This document shows positions 30,910 to 39,369 of a stretch of 62,117 nt of DNA, one piece after another. Each line of letters begins with the position of its first letter. The first letter of the stretch is position 1. The notes beneath the pieces are model-generated. The model was not told where the DNA came from. It saw only the letters and a list, made by a program, of their open reading frames with translations, and did not search any database. Source of the DNA: Gammaproteobacteria bacterium (lineage in GTDB: Bacteria > Pseudomonadota > Gammaproteobacteria > UBA1113); NCBI GenBank assembly GCA_021773295.1, contig JAJFKI010000071.1, positions 1 through 62,117 on the forward strand, read 5' to 3'. A program made the translations under genes and the position numbers.

Positions 30910-31551
30910 TTACTTCGTGCCAAAAATTCTATCGCCAGCGTCACCGAGTCCCGGCAGAATATAACCGACGTCATTCAATTGTCTATCTAAACTTGCAGTA
31001 TAAATGGGGATATCCGGATGCGCTTCTTGTACATGCGCGACACCTTCAGGCGAAGCAACAATACACACAAAGGTCACACGCGTGAGATTGCGTTTTTTTA
31101 ACATCGCTAATGCTGCTGATGCCGTACCACCAGTGCCGAGCATTGGGTCCACTAAAAAAATATGGGACTTCTCAATACGTTCAGGTAGTTTGTAATAGTA
31201 TTCATGTGGTTGAAGTGTTTCTTCATCACGGTTTAGGCCAATATGTCCTACTCTGGCATTAGGGAGCAAGCTTAAGAAGGCATCTACCATACCAAGCCCT
31301 GCTCTTAGAATGGGCAAGATAACAGTTCGACTCGCTAAGCGTTTACCCATGGTAGTTTCCAGAGGCGTTGTGACTTCTTGATCAGTCAGTCTTAAATGAC
31401 GAGTTGCCTCATAGGCGAGAAGCACGCTGAGTTCATTAGTAAGCCTGCGAAAATCATGATGCGAAGTATTTTCGTCACGCAGTATTGTCATTTTGTGCTC
31501 TATGAGTGGATGTCTAATAATGTGAAATTTATCTGATTCCATTATGTCCAT
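30910..31551 (-). CDS. upp: Uracil phosphoribosyltransferase
   Basis: 213 aa. The PRPP-binding loop [15 protein letters not shown] (about 135) and the C-terminal uracil-binding segment [28 protein letters not shown] are diagnostic. It salvages uracil to UMP. GGAAGG lies about 7 nt before the ATG. It is inserted on the opposite strand between tldD and pmbA, converging on tldD with a 5-bp gap. Confidence 0.96.
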   Translation of the reverse strand: MDIMESDKFHIIRHPLIEHKMTILRDENTSHHDFRRLTNELSVLLAYEATRHLRLTDQEVTTPLETTMGKRLASRTVILPILRAGLGMVDAFLSLLPNARVGHIGLNRDEETLQPHEYYYKLPERIEKSHIFLVDPMLGTGGTASAALAMLKKRNLTRVTFVCIVASPEGVAHVQEAHPDIPIYTASLDRQLNDVGYILPGLGDAGDRIFGTK

Positions 31552-31611
31552 CGAGTTGCCTTCCTAGGTGATTATTTGAAGCGCTAATCATACTAGATTG
31601 TCTTAGCTGAA

Positions 31612-31787
31612 TCTAGGATGATCCTAGAAACGGCAGTTAAGACACGAATTTTGGCGCAACATCTTGATTTGCCTAGCACTATAAAAAATTGTCTCATCAC
31701 CAATAAGGTGACTTCGAAATTTTTTATTACGCTAGTCAAACCAATCTGTTACACCAAAAATTCGCGTTTAACTACCGTTTCTAGGAT
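31612..31787. repeat. 167-bp palindromic MITE-like element of the CCTAGAAACGG family
   Basis: The core element spans 31621-31787. Its ends are ATCCTAGAAACGG and CCGTTTCTAGGAT, extended to about 34 bp with several mismatches (GAATTTTGG / CCAAAAATTC inside). A second inverted pair (TAGCACTATAAAAAATT near 31674 and AATTTTTTATTACGCTAG near 31719) and a small ACC/GGT hairpin fill the middle, so the whole element can fold as one long hairpin. TCTAGGAT at 31612-31619 looks like the right end of a lost neighbouring copy. No transposase is encoded. Confidence 0.85.
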
Positions 31788-31821
31788 AATGGGTAACCTC
31801 AATATCAATCAAGGTCACAGC

Positions 31822-33162
31822 ATGAGCAAGCAATTATCAATCAATAACCGAGAATATCAGCAGCAATTAGTCAGTGAATTACTCAAGCAAGCAAAAGCTA
31901 AGGGTGCAAGTCAGGCGCAAGTGGTGATGCATAGTAATCAAGGCTTAGATATTAATGTTCGTAACAAGGATGTTGAAACCATTGAGCACGTAAAAGATAA
32001 AGCCATTGGTATTACAGTGTATTATGGGCAACGCAAAGGTAAAGCCACCACGACTGACATCACGCCAGCGGCACTACAACAAACCGTAGAAAAAGCCTGC
32101 AAAATAGCGGATTACACTCAAGATGATGACTATGCAGGTTTAGCTGATGCTGCTGTGATGGCTTATGATTATCCGCAATTAGATTTATATTATCCTTGGC
32201 ACATTGCGCCGGAAGAAGCGATCCAATTAGCGCTTGACTGTGAAGCCCAAGCGATGGCACAAGATAAGCGTATTACAAATTCTGAAGGTGCTAATATTAG
32301 CAGCACAGAATCAGTGATCGTCTATGGCAATTCTCACGGTTTTATCGGTGATTATCAATATTCTCGTGCCTCGATGACGTGTTCTTTAATCGCTTCTTTA
32401 CAGGGTAATATGCAACGCGGGTATGATTATACACTTGCCGTGGATGCCAATGACTTAATCAATGTATCTGAGTTAGCAAAAAGTACTGCGAAACGTACCG
32501 TTGAACGTTTGGGGGCACGGCCTGTTAAGTCGTGTAAAGTGCCTGTGTTGTTTTCAACGGATGTGGCGTATGGTTTATTTAATCATTTTGCTAAGGCGGT
32601 AAGTGGTTCTAGCCAGTATCGCCGTTCTAGTTTTTTATTGGAGAGTTTAGACGAACCTGTCTTTGCACCTCATATTACTATTAAAGAAGATCCCTTCATG
32701 GCCAAAGCCATTGCTAGTAGCCCCTTCGACTTTGAAGGGGTTAAAGTCACACCACGAACGGTGGTAGAAGCTGGTGTTTTGCGCGGCTACTTTCTTAATA
32801 GTTACTCAGCGCGTAAATTAGGCATGCAAACCACGGGGCATGCGGGTGGTATGCATAATTTGCTGGTCAGCAACAGTGACAAGCGTTTTGAGGAATTACT
32901 CAAAACCATGGATAAAGGTTTGCTAGTGACTGAAATGATGGGGCAGGGTATCAACATGGTCACGGGGGATTACTCTCGTGGTGCGGCTGGTTTTTGGGTT
33001 GAGAAGGGTGAAATTCAATATCCCGTGGAAGAAATTACCATTGCCGGCAATTTAAAAGACATGTATCAGCAAATTGTTGCGATTGCTAATGATGTGGATA
33101 AAAAACATGCTATTCAAACCGGCTCTGTATTGATTGAACAAATGAGTATTGCTGGGAAATAA
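31822..33162 (+). CDS. pmbA: Metalloprotease PmbA (TldE)
   Basis: 446 aa. Motifs: VRNKDVETIEHVKDKAIGITVYYGQRKG near the N-terminus, the C-terminal GMQTTGHAGGMHNLLV and GDYSRGAAGFWVEKGEIQYPVEEITIAGNL. Partner of TldD; this subunit lacks the HExxxH zinc site, as expected. The ATG at 31822 has AAGG 7 nt upstream. The open frame runs upstream to 31618, but that extension is the translated repeat element, so it is rejected as coding. The repeat's right end lies 34 bp before the ATG and may supply promoter sequence. Confidence 0.95.
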   Translation: MSKQLSINNREYQQQLVSELLKQAKAKGASQAQVVMHSNQGLDINVRNKDVETIEHVKDKAIGITVYYGQRKGKATTTDITPAALQQTVEKACKIADYTQDDDYAGLADAAVMAYDYPQLDLYYPWHIAPEEAIQLALDCEAQAMAQDKRITNSEGANISSTESVIVYGNSHGFIGDYQYSRASMTCSLIASLQGNMQRGYDYTLAVDANDLINVSELAKSTAKRTVERLGARPVKSCKVPVLFSTDVAYGLFNHFAKAVSGSSQYRRSSFLLESLDEPVFAPHITIKEDPFMAKAIASSPFDFEGVKVTPRTVVEAGVLRGYFLNSYSARKLGMQTTGHAGGMHNLLVSNSDKRFEELLKTMDKGLLVTEMMGQGINMVTGDYSRGAAGFWVEKGEIQYPVEEITIAGNLKDMYQQIVAIANDVDKKHAIQTGSVLIEQMSIAGK

Positions 33163-33222
33163 TTATTTAATTAATATTATTAAAATGTGTTAACATGGCT
33201 GCTTTGGCAAAAGGAGCTGCAT

Positions 33223-35040
33223 GTGAGTACAGCAACTCAACGAGCACATATTATTCTGGCGAATAAGACTTACCCATTAGCGCACTTTACGGGTACTGAA
33301 GACTTAAGTGCGGCGTACGTTTATGAAGCTAGTTGGTTTGCGAGTTCGACCCTAAACATTGCTTTGATGCAAGCTGCTGAGATCATTATCAGCCTAGCGG
33401 GCGAGACTCGCCGTATCAAAGCAGTGATTACCAACCTTAAACAAAGCCATCATGCTCATGGGCAATGGATACAAGCGCGACTCGAACCAAAGCTTGCCTT
33501 ATTAGCCTTGCAAAACACATCGAAATTATTTCAACACAAGCCACTGTCCATGATTATTCATCACTATTTAAAGGGAGTCGCGTACAAAGAAGAAGACATT
33601 CACTGCAATCATCGCTGCTCGCAACAGATGATTACCCAATGGTTGCAATTACCAGAAGAGACTGACGCCAAGGCGTGGCAACGCTTATTGCATCACTACC
33701 AGTTATATTATCGAATCGATGTTTTGGGAAGAATTATCATCCTCAATAATTATGAGCCACGTCCTTTTCACTCTATCGCAACATTAAACAGTATACTTGA
33801 GACAAGTATGCTGGTGGATAAAGCGATTCATTATTCGTTTATACAATTACATCAAGTTAGATTACCAACAGCAGACAATAATTTTGAAACCTTAGCTTAT
33901 GATCAAAGTGATAGCCTAAACATTAAAACCCATTTTCCAAGCTTAATGCCTGGTTTGCAAATTGAAATAAAAACCAGTGAGCCTCATATCGATAGTAATC
34001 AATGTTATACCGTTATCAGCGTAAAACATGTATCACAGCAAGCGCTATCTAAAGACAAATCGCTACAGTACTATAATGAAGTAACGTTAATACCCTCATC
34101 AGTACCCATTCAATCACCTAAACCAAAACCACAGCAATATGGTTTAATCATTGCAAATACTGTGAGTGATGATGCTTATCCTCATTTATCGAGTGTTGGA
34201 GATTACTCGGTGCAACTACCTTATTTTGAAACGAAACAAAGGGTTGCCATGGGACGTATGTCTTGCAACATGGGTGCGCAACAAGGCATGCATACACCTT
34301 ATCCACATAATGCTAGTGTTATATTAGGATTTGTGTATTCAAAAGCAAGTATGCCGATTATGTTGGGTGCAATCGCCAATGATCATTATCTAAGCCCTGT
34401 GACGAAAGCCAATGCATCTCAAGCAATTATTAAAACCCAGGGCCAGCAATTATTATCATTTGATAAAAATGCGCAACAAATTATGCTCTCGAATACGCAT
34501 TCACATCACATTGTATTAGGGAAATTAGCACATAAAACCATGATTAGTTGTGAAACGTCAGGCAATCTCTTTATGAGGAGTCAGGAAATGCACTATAACA
34601 TTCAAGGTCAATGGCATCAGCGATCTGGCCTTGATTATGAGATTCAAGTTGTAACAGACTATCAGCAACAAATAGCAGGCACTTATCAACAGTTATCAAA
34701 GAATAGGGTTGATTTGCTCGCTAGGCGTGATGTTATTTTAACGTGTCATCAAGCGTTACAGATTAACGCTGAAAAGAACATCGAACTTATTGCAAGCAAG
34801 GATCAGGGTATTATTGTTAAAACAGGAAATGCGATATGTGATTTGCAACAAGCATTACAGGTGCTCGCTGAAGAAGAGATATTTATTGAAAGTGATACGG
34901 ATATTATTTTAAAAGCAGGCAATAGCCATATTGTATTATCAAAAGAAGGAAGCGTGGAGTTAATGGCTGATCATGTGATGATAAATGCGAAACAACAGGC
35001 TACTCTTTTTCACCAAATCGATCATTCACTAAGTCAGTGA
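33223..35040 (+). CDS. VgrG-like type VI secretion spike protein, orphan
   Basis: 605 aa. Residues about 1-320 fit the gp27-like base; residues about 325-400 the gp5 OB-fold (RVAMGRMSCNMGAQQGMHTPYPHNASVILGF, then IMLGAIAND, spanning about 338-385); the rest is a beta-helix-like needle (ALQINAEKNIELIASKDQGIIVKTG, IFIESDTDIILKAGNSHIVL). VgrG tips the T6SS tube; related phage-like injection systems use the same fold. It is divergent and no other T6SS gene is in the window. Start is GTG 33223 with GGAG 6 nt upstream; an ATG two bases earlier (33221) is immediately followed by TGA. Its end overlaps ptsH tail-to-tail by 41 bp. Confidence 0.75.
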   Translation: MSTATQRAHIILANKTYPLAHFTGTEDLSAAYVYEASWFASSTLNIALMQAAEIIISLAGETRRIKAVITNLKQSHHAHGQWIQARLEPKLALLALQNTSKLFQHKPLSMIIHHYLKGVAYKEEDIHCNHRCSQQMITQWLQLPEETDAKAWQRLLHHYQLYYRIDVLGRIIILNNYEPRPFHSIATLNSILETSMLVDKAIHYSFIQLHQVRLPTADNNFETLAYDQSDSLNIKTHFPSLMPGLQIEIKTSEPHIDSNQCYTVISVKHVSQQALSKDKSLQYYNEVTLIPSSVPIQSPKPKPQQYGLIIANTVSDDAYPHLSSVGDYSVQLPYFETKQRVAMGRMSCNMGAQQGMHTPYPHNASVILGFVYSKASMPIMLGAIANDHYLSPVTKANASQAIIKTQGQQLLSFDKNAQQIMLSNTHSHHIVLGKLAHKTMISCETSGNLFMRSQEMHYNIQGQWHQRSGLDYEIQVVTDYQQQIAGTYQQLSKNRVDLLARRDVILTCHQALQINAEKNIELIASKDQGIIVKTGNAICDLQQALQVLAEEEIFIESDTDIILKAGNSHIVLSKEGSVELMADHVMINAKQQATLFHQIDHSLSQ

Positions 35041-35269
35041 GAGAGATGATGGCTTGTTGTTCATCGTTACCCTCTGCTTGCAGGATTAAGTCAGTGCCTT
35101 TGCTGGCAGCCAACATCATCACACCCATAATGCTTTTGCCATTAACAGTCTTAGTGCCTTTACTGATTTCAATATTGCTTGAAAACTTATTAGCATTGGT
35201 GACAAACTTAGCGGCAGCGCGTGCATGTAAGCCGAGTTTATTCAGAATCGTTATCTTTTTCTTAATCAT
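35000..35269 (-). CDS. ptsH: Phosphocarrier protein HPr/NPr
   Basis: 89 aa. The phosphorylated histidine is in KLGLHARAAAKFV (His16) and the regulatory serine region is TVNGKSIMGVMMLAAS, the target of HprK. HPr carries phosphate from enzyme I to EIIA proteins. Its start overlaps the EIIA stop (ATGA). The last 41 bp run into the convergent VgrG gene, an unusual overlap for a conserved gene. Confidence 0.95.
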   Translation of the reverse strand: MIKKKITILNKLGLHARAAAKFVTNANKFSSNIEISKGTKTVNGKSIMGVMMLAASKGTDLILQAEGNDEQQAIISLTDLVNDRFGEKE

Positions 35270-35670
35270 GATTCATCCACGCTGCAGCAATCCATGACGC
35301 CATCTTTACCACCACTTAAGGCTTTTTGGGAAATATCACATAAATTAAGATCGGGATAATTCATCACTCGCATCAGCATTGGCAAATTTAAGCCTGAAAT
35401 GACATGCACATTTTCACCACCTTCACGCAAGCTAACGGCAATATTGCTGGGTGTTGAGCCATACATGTCAGTAAGGATGAGCACACCTTCATGTTTGCTA
35501 AAATTAGCGATGAGTTGTTTTAAGTGTGGTAATAATAAATCAATATCAGTGGAGTGTTTAATTGCAACAACAGTCGCGGGGATGGGTAAGTCACCATAGG
35601 TTTGTTTGACGGTGTTAAGCATGGCAGAGCCAACATCCTCGTGGGTAATTAAAATTACTCGGATACTCAT
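35266..35670 (-). CDS. PTS EIIA, mannose family
   Basis: 134 aa. Phosphorylation site His in ILITHEDVGSAML (His10); LTDMYGSTPSNIAVSL and ISGLNLPMLMRVMNY are family motifs. No cognate EIIB/C permease is nearby, so a regulatory rather than sugar-import role is likely, as in other proteobacterial hprK-linked clusters. GGAG precedes the ATG. Overlaps rapZ upstream and ptsH downstream by 4 bp each. Confidence 0.92.
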   Translation of the reverse strand: MSIRVILITHEDVGSAMLNTVKQTYGDLPIPATVVAIKHSTDIDLLLPHLKQLIANFSKHEGVLILTDMYGSTPSNIAVSLREGGENVHVISGLNLPMLMRVMNYPDLNLCDISQKALSGGKDGVMDCCSVDES

Positions 35671-36509
35671 GGTAACTCCCTATGTCTTAATTGCACATTC
35701 TTGCGGTGTTTTTGGTAATGAGAAAAAATGCGCTCAGCTAAATAAACGGAACGGTGGTGGCCACCGGTACAGCCGATAGCTAAGGTCATATAACTGCGGT
35801 TACACGCTTTGAATTTTGGGATCCAATGGTCAGAAAAGTCGACAATCGCCTGAAAGTATTGTTCCACATCATCAAATTTTTCTAAAAAATCAACGATTGG
35901 TTTTTCTAAGCCGCTGTACTCGCGTAATTCTATGTGCCAATAAGGATTTGGTAAAAAGCGTGCATCAAAGACATAATCGCTGTCGATTGGTACACCAAAT
36001 TTATAACCGAAGGATTCTATTAATAGAGAAAAGTGTTCCGCTTGTTCGCCTAAACGCTGCGTTACGGCTTCTCGCAACTGATAGAGGTTATAACCAGACG
36101 TATCAATCACTAGATCGGCCAAATGCACAATGGGCAGTAGTAATCGTTTTTCTTTATTAATCGCTTCTTTTAAGGATAAGCCTTCTTTTGTTAAAGGATG
36201 TTTACGTCTGGTTTCGGTAAAGCGATTGAGTAGGGTGCGTCTATCTGCATCTAGGTAAATAATTTCTGGTGAGTCGCCATTTTGACGTAAGGCCGTAATA
36301 ATTTGATTAAGCTTATCAACATCTTCAGGAATGTTGCGGGCATCAATGCTAATTGCCGCTTTTTTAACATCGCTTTGTAAATGTTCAATTAAACTTGGGA
36401 TGAGATCAGCTGGAACATTGTCTACACAATAATAGTCTAAGTCCTCTAGCAAGCGTAGCGTCGAACTTTTTCCGGAGCCAGAACGGCCACTGATAATAAT
36501 AATTCTCAT
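35667..36509 (-). CDS. rapZ: RNase adapter protein / nucleotide-binding RapZ
   Basis: 280 aa. P-loop GRSGSGKSSTLRLLED at the N-terminus, YCVDNVPADL, and the C-terminal IGCTGGHHRSVYLAERI are diagnostic. In enterobacteria RapZ delivers GlmZ sRNA to RNase E to control GlmS and so cell-wall precursor supply. The gene lies between hprK and EIIA with 4-bp overlaps. Confidence 0.96.
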   Translation of the reverse strand: MRIIIISGRSGSGKSSTLRLLEDLDYYCVDNVPADLIPSLIEHLQSDVKKAAISIDARNIPEDVDKLNQIITALRQNGDSPEIIYLDADRRTLLNRFTETRRKHPLTKEGLSLKEAINKEKRLLLPIVHLADLVIDTSGYNLYQLREAVTQRLGEQAEHFSLLIESFGYKFGVPIDSDYVFDARFLPNPYWHIELREYSGLEKPIVDFLEKFDDVEQYFQAIVDFSDHWIPKFKACNRSYMTLAIGCTGGHHRSVYLAERIFSHYQKHRKNVQLRHRELP

Positions 36510-37063
36510 TTGCTCTCTTCTTCAGATAGTAATTGACTTTGACGCTTAATGAATTCATCACTGGCATTATAGCCCGTGAGTTTTAATACCTGATTACGCA
36601 CAGCACCTTCTACCAAGGCTGCCATATTGCGTCCCGGTGCTACTGGGATAGTCACTTCAGAGATCTTTGTTCCTAAAATATTCTGGCTGCGATACATGCC
36701 GTGTAAACGATCGATCGCCAGCAAGTCTTCCGCATTAAAGGCAACGATGTTGACGATGAGTTGCAAACGTTTGTTTTCTTTAATGGCTTTGTCGCCATAC
36801 ATCACACGGATGTTGAGTATCCCCAAACCGCGCACTTCTAAAAAATCTTGTAAAAGGGCGGGGCAAGATCCGGTAATTGATTCATGAGCCATCCGTTGAA
36901 AATGCACCGCATCATCGGCCACTAAACGATGGCCCATATTAATTAACCCAAGTGCTAATTCGCTTTTACCAATGCCACTAGCGCCAGTAAGTAAGACACC
37001 TATGCCAAAAATATCCATGAATACACCATGCATAGTGGTGGTGAGTGATGTGGATTTACCCAT
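36506..37063 (-). CDS. hprK: HPr kinase/phosphorylase, short form lacking the N-terminal domain
   Basis: 185 aa against about 310 for the common form. The catalytic domain is intact: GVLLTGASGIGKSELAL (P-loop), LVADDAVHF, LLQDFLEVRGLGILNIR (HPrK signature), and the C-terminal ISEVTIPVAPGRNMAALVEGAVRNQ. The N-terminal domain is missing, as in alphaproteobacterial short HprK. The ATG at 37063 overlaps the ptsN stop by 8 bp; the open frame to 37138 lies inside ptsN and is not needed. It phosphorylates HPr on the regulatory serine. Confidence 0.9.
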   Translation of the reverse strand: MGKSTSLTTTMHGVFMDIFGIGVLLTGASGIGKSELALGLINMGHRLVADDAVHFQRMAHESITGSCPALLQDFLEVRGLGILNIRVMYGDKAIKENKRLQLIVNIVAFNAEDLLAIDRLHGMYRSQNILGTKISEVTIPVAPGRNMAALVEGAVRNQVLKLTGYNASDEFIKRQSQLLSEEESK

Positions 37064-37511
37064 GTTGCCCTGTGATGACGTGGTAAATTTGTGAAGGATC
37101 ATTGCTGGCGCGTAATTGCTCACGCGTAGATTCATCATCTAATAACTTCGCCACATTAGCGAGTAATTTTAAATGATCTTCAGTTGCTTCTTCAGGTACA
37201 AGTAAACCAAACACAATATCTACCGGTTTTTGATCAATAGCGTCAAACTTAATACTTTTTTGTAAAATGAGCAAGAGTCCAATTGCATCATCCAAGCCCT
37301 GCAAACGACAGTGAGGAATGGCTACACCATGACCAATGCCGGTACTTCCTAAGCGTTCTCTGGATAATAAAGCATCAAACACATCAGAACTTGACAAGCC
37401 AGGCCGGATTTCTGTAGCTTTTTGACTCAGTAATTCAAGCAAACGTTTTTTGCTGTCGACCTCGATGTGGTTGTATATGTGATCAACTGTTAGTAGATTG
37501 TTCACACCCAT
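37056..37511 (-). CDS. ptsN: PTS EIIA-Ntr (nitrogen regulatory IIA)
   Basis: 151 aa. The phospho-histidine is in GIGHGVAIPHCRLQGL (about residue 66). EIIA-Ntr receives phosphate from the Npr branch and in enterobacteria regulates potassium transport and sigma-54 related functions. The likely start is ATG 37511; a GTG at 37553 would add 14 residues with no homology. rpoN, its usual neighbour, is not in this cluster. Confidence 0.93.
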   Translation of the reverse strand: MGVNNLLTVDHIYNHIEVDSKKRLLELLSQKATEIRPGLSSSDVFDALLSRERLGSTGIGHGVAIPHCRLQGLDDAIGLLLILQKSIKFDAIDQKPVDIVFGLLVPEEATEDHLKLLANVAKLLDDESTREQLRASNDPSQIYHVITGQHG

Positions 37512-37587
37512 GATATTAAAAATCCCACCATTCTTTGTGTTATTGAGAGTCACAAGAATAGCGGGATTTTATAAAGATGCAACTAGT

Positions 37588-37878
37588 TTATTGGGTTTCG
37601 TGTAACTTTTCTTTGTGGTGCTTTAATTGCCTGTCAAGCTTGTCAACCAAGCCATCGATAGCTGAATACAAGTCTTCAGATTTTGAATCAGCGTGGAATT
37701 TAGCGCCAGGGGCAAAGATGGTCGCCTTAGCAACTTGTTCTAACTTTTCGATTTCAAAGGTGACATCGATACTCATGATACGGCCAAAGTGGCGTTTTAA
37801 GCGACTGAGCTTTTCAGTGGCGAAATTACGGATGGGATCAGTGACTTCAACGTGGTGTCCGGTAAAATTTATTTGCAT
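37588..37878 (-). CDS. hpf: Ribosome hibernation promoting factor
   Basis: 96 aa, short HPF/YfiA type: MQINFTGHHVEVTDPIRNFATEKLSRLKRHFGRI at the start (family-typical), DLYSAIDGLVDKLDRQLKHHKEKL at the end. It binds the 30S decoding region in stationary phase and promotes 100S dimers. AGGAG is 6 nt before the ATG. First gene of the hpf-ptsN-hprK-rapZ-EIIA-ptsH run. Confidence 0.94.
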   Translation of the reverse strand: MQINFTGHHVEVTDPIRNFATEKLSRLKRHFGRIMSIDVTFEIEKLEQVAKATIFAPGAKFHADSKSEDLYSAIDGLVDKLDRQLKHHKEKLHETQ

Positions 37879-37961
37879 GATAAACTCCTGTTCCTAATAA
37901 TTATTTGTTAATACAATTAATATACATAAAAGTTTAGCTTAGTACCTCCTTATATAACACA

Positions 37962-38057
37962 ATGAAAAATAATTGGAAATGGGATTTCGAAGGTTTTTTC
38001 TTAAGATTGGTATGCGCTGTTCTTGCATATTGGGCCTTCTATAATCTGAATAATTAG
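37962..38057 (+). CDS. Possible 31-aa single-helix membrane peptide
   Basis: An ATG-to-TAG frame of 31 codons lies in the rpoN-less gap; residues 11-28 (FFLRLVCAVLAYWAFYNL) would form one membrane helix after a short charged, Trp-rich start. There is no Shine-Dalgarno sequence on this strand, so it may be chance. Too small for family assignment. Confidence 0.25.
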   Translation: MKNNWKWDFEGFFLRLVCAVLAYWAFYNLNN

Positions 38058-38108
38058 TACGCCTAACCCTAAGTCTATGCCAATTTTAGGTAATTTGCAC
38101 GAATATCC

Positions 38109-38256
38109 TCTGAGGGACTGACACTTTTTTGCGTGTTTTGTCCGTGATTCTGATGTGGTCTAGCCACGTCGTCTTCCCGGCTCAAGGCCACAAAGACGGC
38201 GTGAGGAGAACGTGCCTAGAATAGTGGATGTAACTCGCTTAAAAAGTGTGGATATC
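38109..38256. repeat. Possible decayed inverted-repeat element in the hpf-GNAT gap
   Basis: ACACTTTTTTGCG (38121-38133) faces CGCTTAAAAAGTGT (38236-38249), with ATATCC/GGATAT further out, enclosing about 100 bp that hold an imperfect GTCGTCTT/AAGACGGC stem. No open frame is convincing inside. It may be a relic of a small mobile element; the GNAT gene begins 36 bp after it. Confidence 0.35.
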
Positions 38257-38291
38257 TCATCTTTGTTTAAAATCATAAAAGGGGGTAAGAT

Positions 38292-39182
38292 ATGCCAAAT
38301 GAATACACTTCTCGGTTGTCACCGGTGCACCATAATAACAGAACAAAACGCAATCATTTAGAATCAACTCGTTCAGATGCAAACAGCAATCCTGCAGAGC
38401 GGGATAATAAAAGACAGCGACAAGCTTATCCTTTATCCAGCACGCTTGTAGCAAACAGCAGTTGTTCATCTTCTGTTATTTTGCAATCAATAAGGCCGGA
38501 GATTGAGTGCAACACCTATAAAAACGAGGAGCGCGGTACTCTTAAATCTGATATCCGTTCAAACCAACGCGCAACCATTCGGTTATATGAACCTAAAGAT
38601 AGAAAATCCATTGAAGATTTTTTATATGCAGGTTTAGAAGTCGATGACACTTCATCTCAAAAAGATAAAATTACTAGGGACTTAAATCACTTTGATAGTC
38701 AAACTCAAGCGCAATGGCCTCAATTTAACAAAAGGTTTTGGGTCGCTACTCTCAATAACGTTGTGGTTGGATGTGTGGGAATTCTAAATACTCTGATGCA
38801 AAGAATAAATGACAAAAAAATGATTACTTTAGTTCGACTAAGTGTTTCAAAACAAAATCGAAGGCGAGGAATTGGTGAGCAATTATTAGAGACGGTTGAA
38901 AATTATTGCAAGGAGCAGCAGATTGAACGGATTCGTGTCACAACCCAGACCAACCTTGTTGCTGGGATGGCTTTATATGAAAAGCGTGGATACAAAATTG
39001 TATCAAATAAAAGAAAAACGAAGACAAAGTCTAATAAAGGACTTGTAAAGTATGAGTTAATATCATTTAGACCTGAATCTGAAGCACGCATATCACAATT
39101 CAGCATATTCTCTAATAAGACAACAGAGCGGTCTATTCAATCTCAGGAGTGCGGTTATCAAACTGTGTCACCCAATTTGTAA
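38292..39182 (+). CDS. GNAT acetyltransferase with basic NLS-like N-terminal extension; candidate effector
   Basis: 296 aa. Residues about 92-245 hold a GNAT domain with the acetyl-CoA loop in VSKQNRRRGIGEQLLETV (Q-x-x-R/G-x-G/A pattern) and the C-terminal ALYEKRGYKIV motif. Residues 1-90 are hydrophilic and disordered with RTKR (17-20) and NKRQR (39-43). The same NKRQR and similar spacing to an upstream basic cluster appear at the other end of the unrelated 561-aa protein at 15158. GGGGGT precedes the ATG. It replaces rpoN between hpf and lptB, on the opposite strand to both. A host-nucleus acetyltransferase is inferred, not shown. Confidence 0.78.
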   Translation: MPNEYTSRLSPVHHNNRTKRNHLESTRSDANSNPAERDNKRQRQAYPLSSTLVANSSCSSSVILQSIRPEIECNTYKNEERGTLKSDIRSNQRATIRLYEPKDRKSIEDFLYAGLEVDDTSSQKDKITRDLNHFDSQTQAQWPQFNKRFWVATLNNVVVGCVGILNTLMQRINDKKMITLVRLSVSKQNRRRGIGEQLLETVENYCKEQQIERIRVTTQTNLVAGMALYEKRGYKIVSNKRKTKTKSNKGLVKYELISFRPESEARISQFSIFSNKTTERSIQSQECGYQTVSPNL

Positions 39183-39204
39183 CAACGTGATTAGCGAGGA
39201 GTAA

Positions 39205-39369
39205 TATACCCGCCACACTCCAAAATGCGAGATTAATGCTATTGCTTTTTGCACCCTTAGAACCTTTGAAATTTGGCAATAGAATAGCTATTACCTGCAT
39301 TACAAAGATTGCAAGGGAACAATAAGCAACTCGCATAAATCTCGCATTTTGAAGTGTGACGGGTATATA
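39205..39369 (-). repeat. 165-bp palindromic repeat, copy C (partly decayed)
   Basis: Reverse-orientation copy of the tandem element at 61815-62117. Ends are TATACCCG...CGGGTATA with about 34-bp imperfect inverted repeats containing AAAATGCGAGAT. The inner stem CCC-(8 nt)-TTTGAAAT has lost pairing at several bases: the 8-nt block reads TTAGAACC on one arm and TTGCAATC (as complement) on the other. It fills the gap between the GNAT and lptB stops and encodes no transposase. Confidence 0.88.

Noticed and set aside
31618..31821. N-terminal extension of the pmbA reading frame
   Set aside because: It is the translated 167-bp repeat; ATG 31822 has a ribosome-binding site and matches the family start.
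37879..38291. rpoN remnant
   Set aside because: No RpoN-box-like or other sigma-54 segment could be read on either strand.
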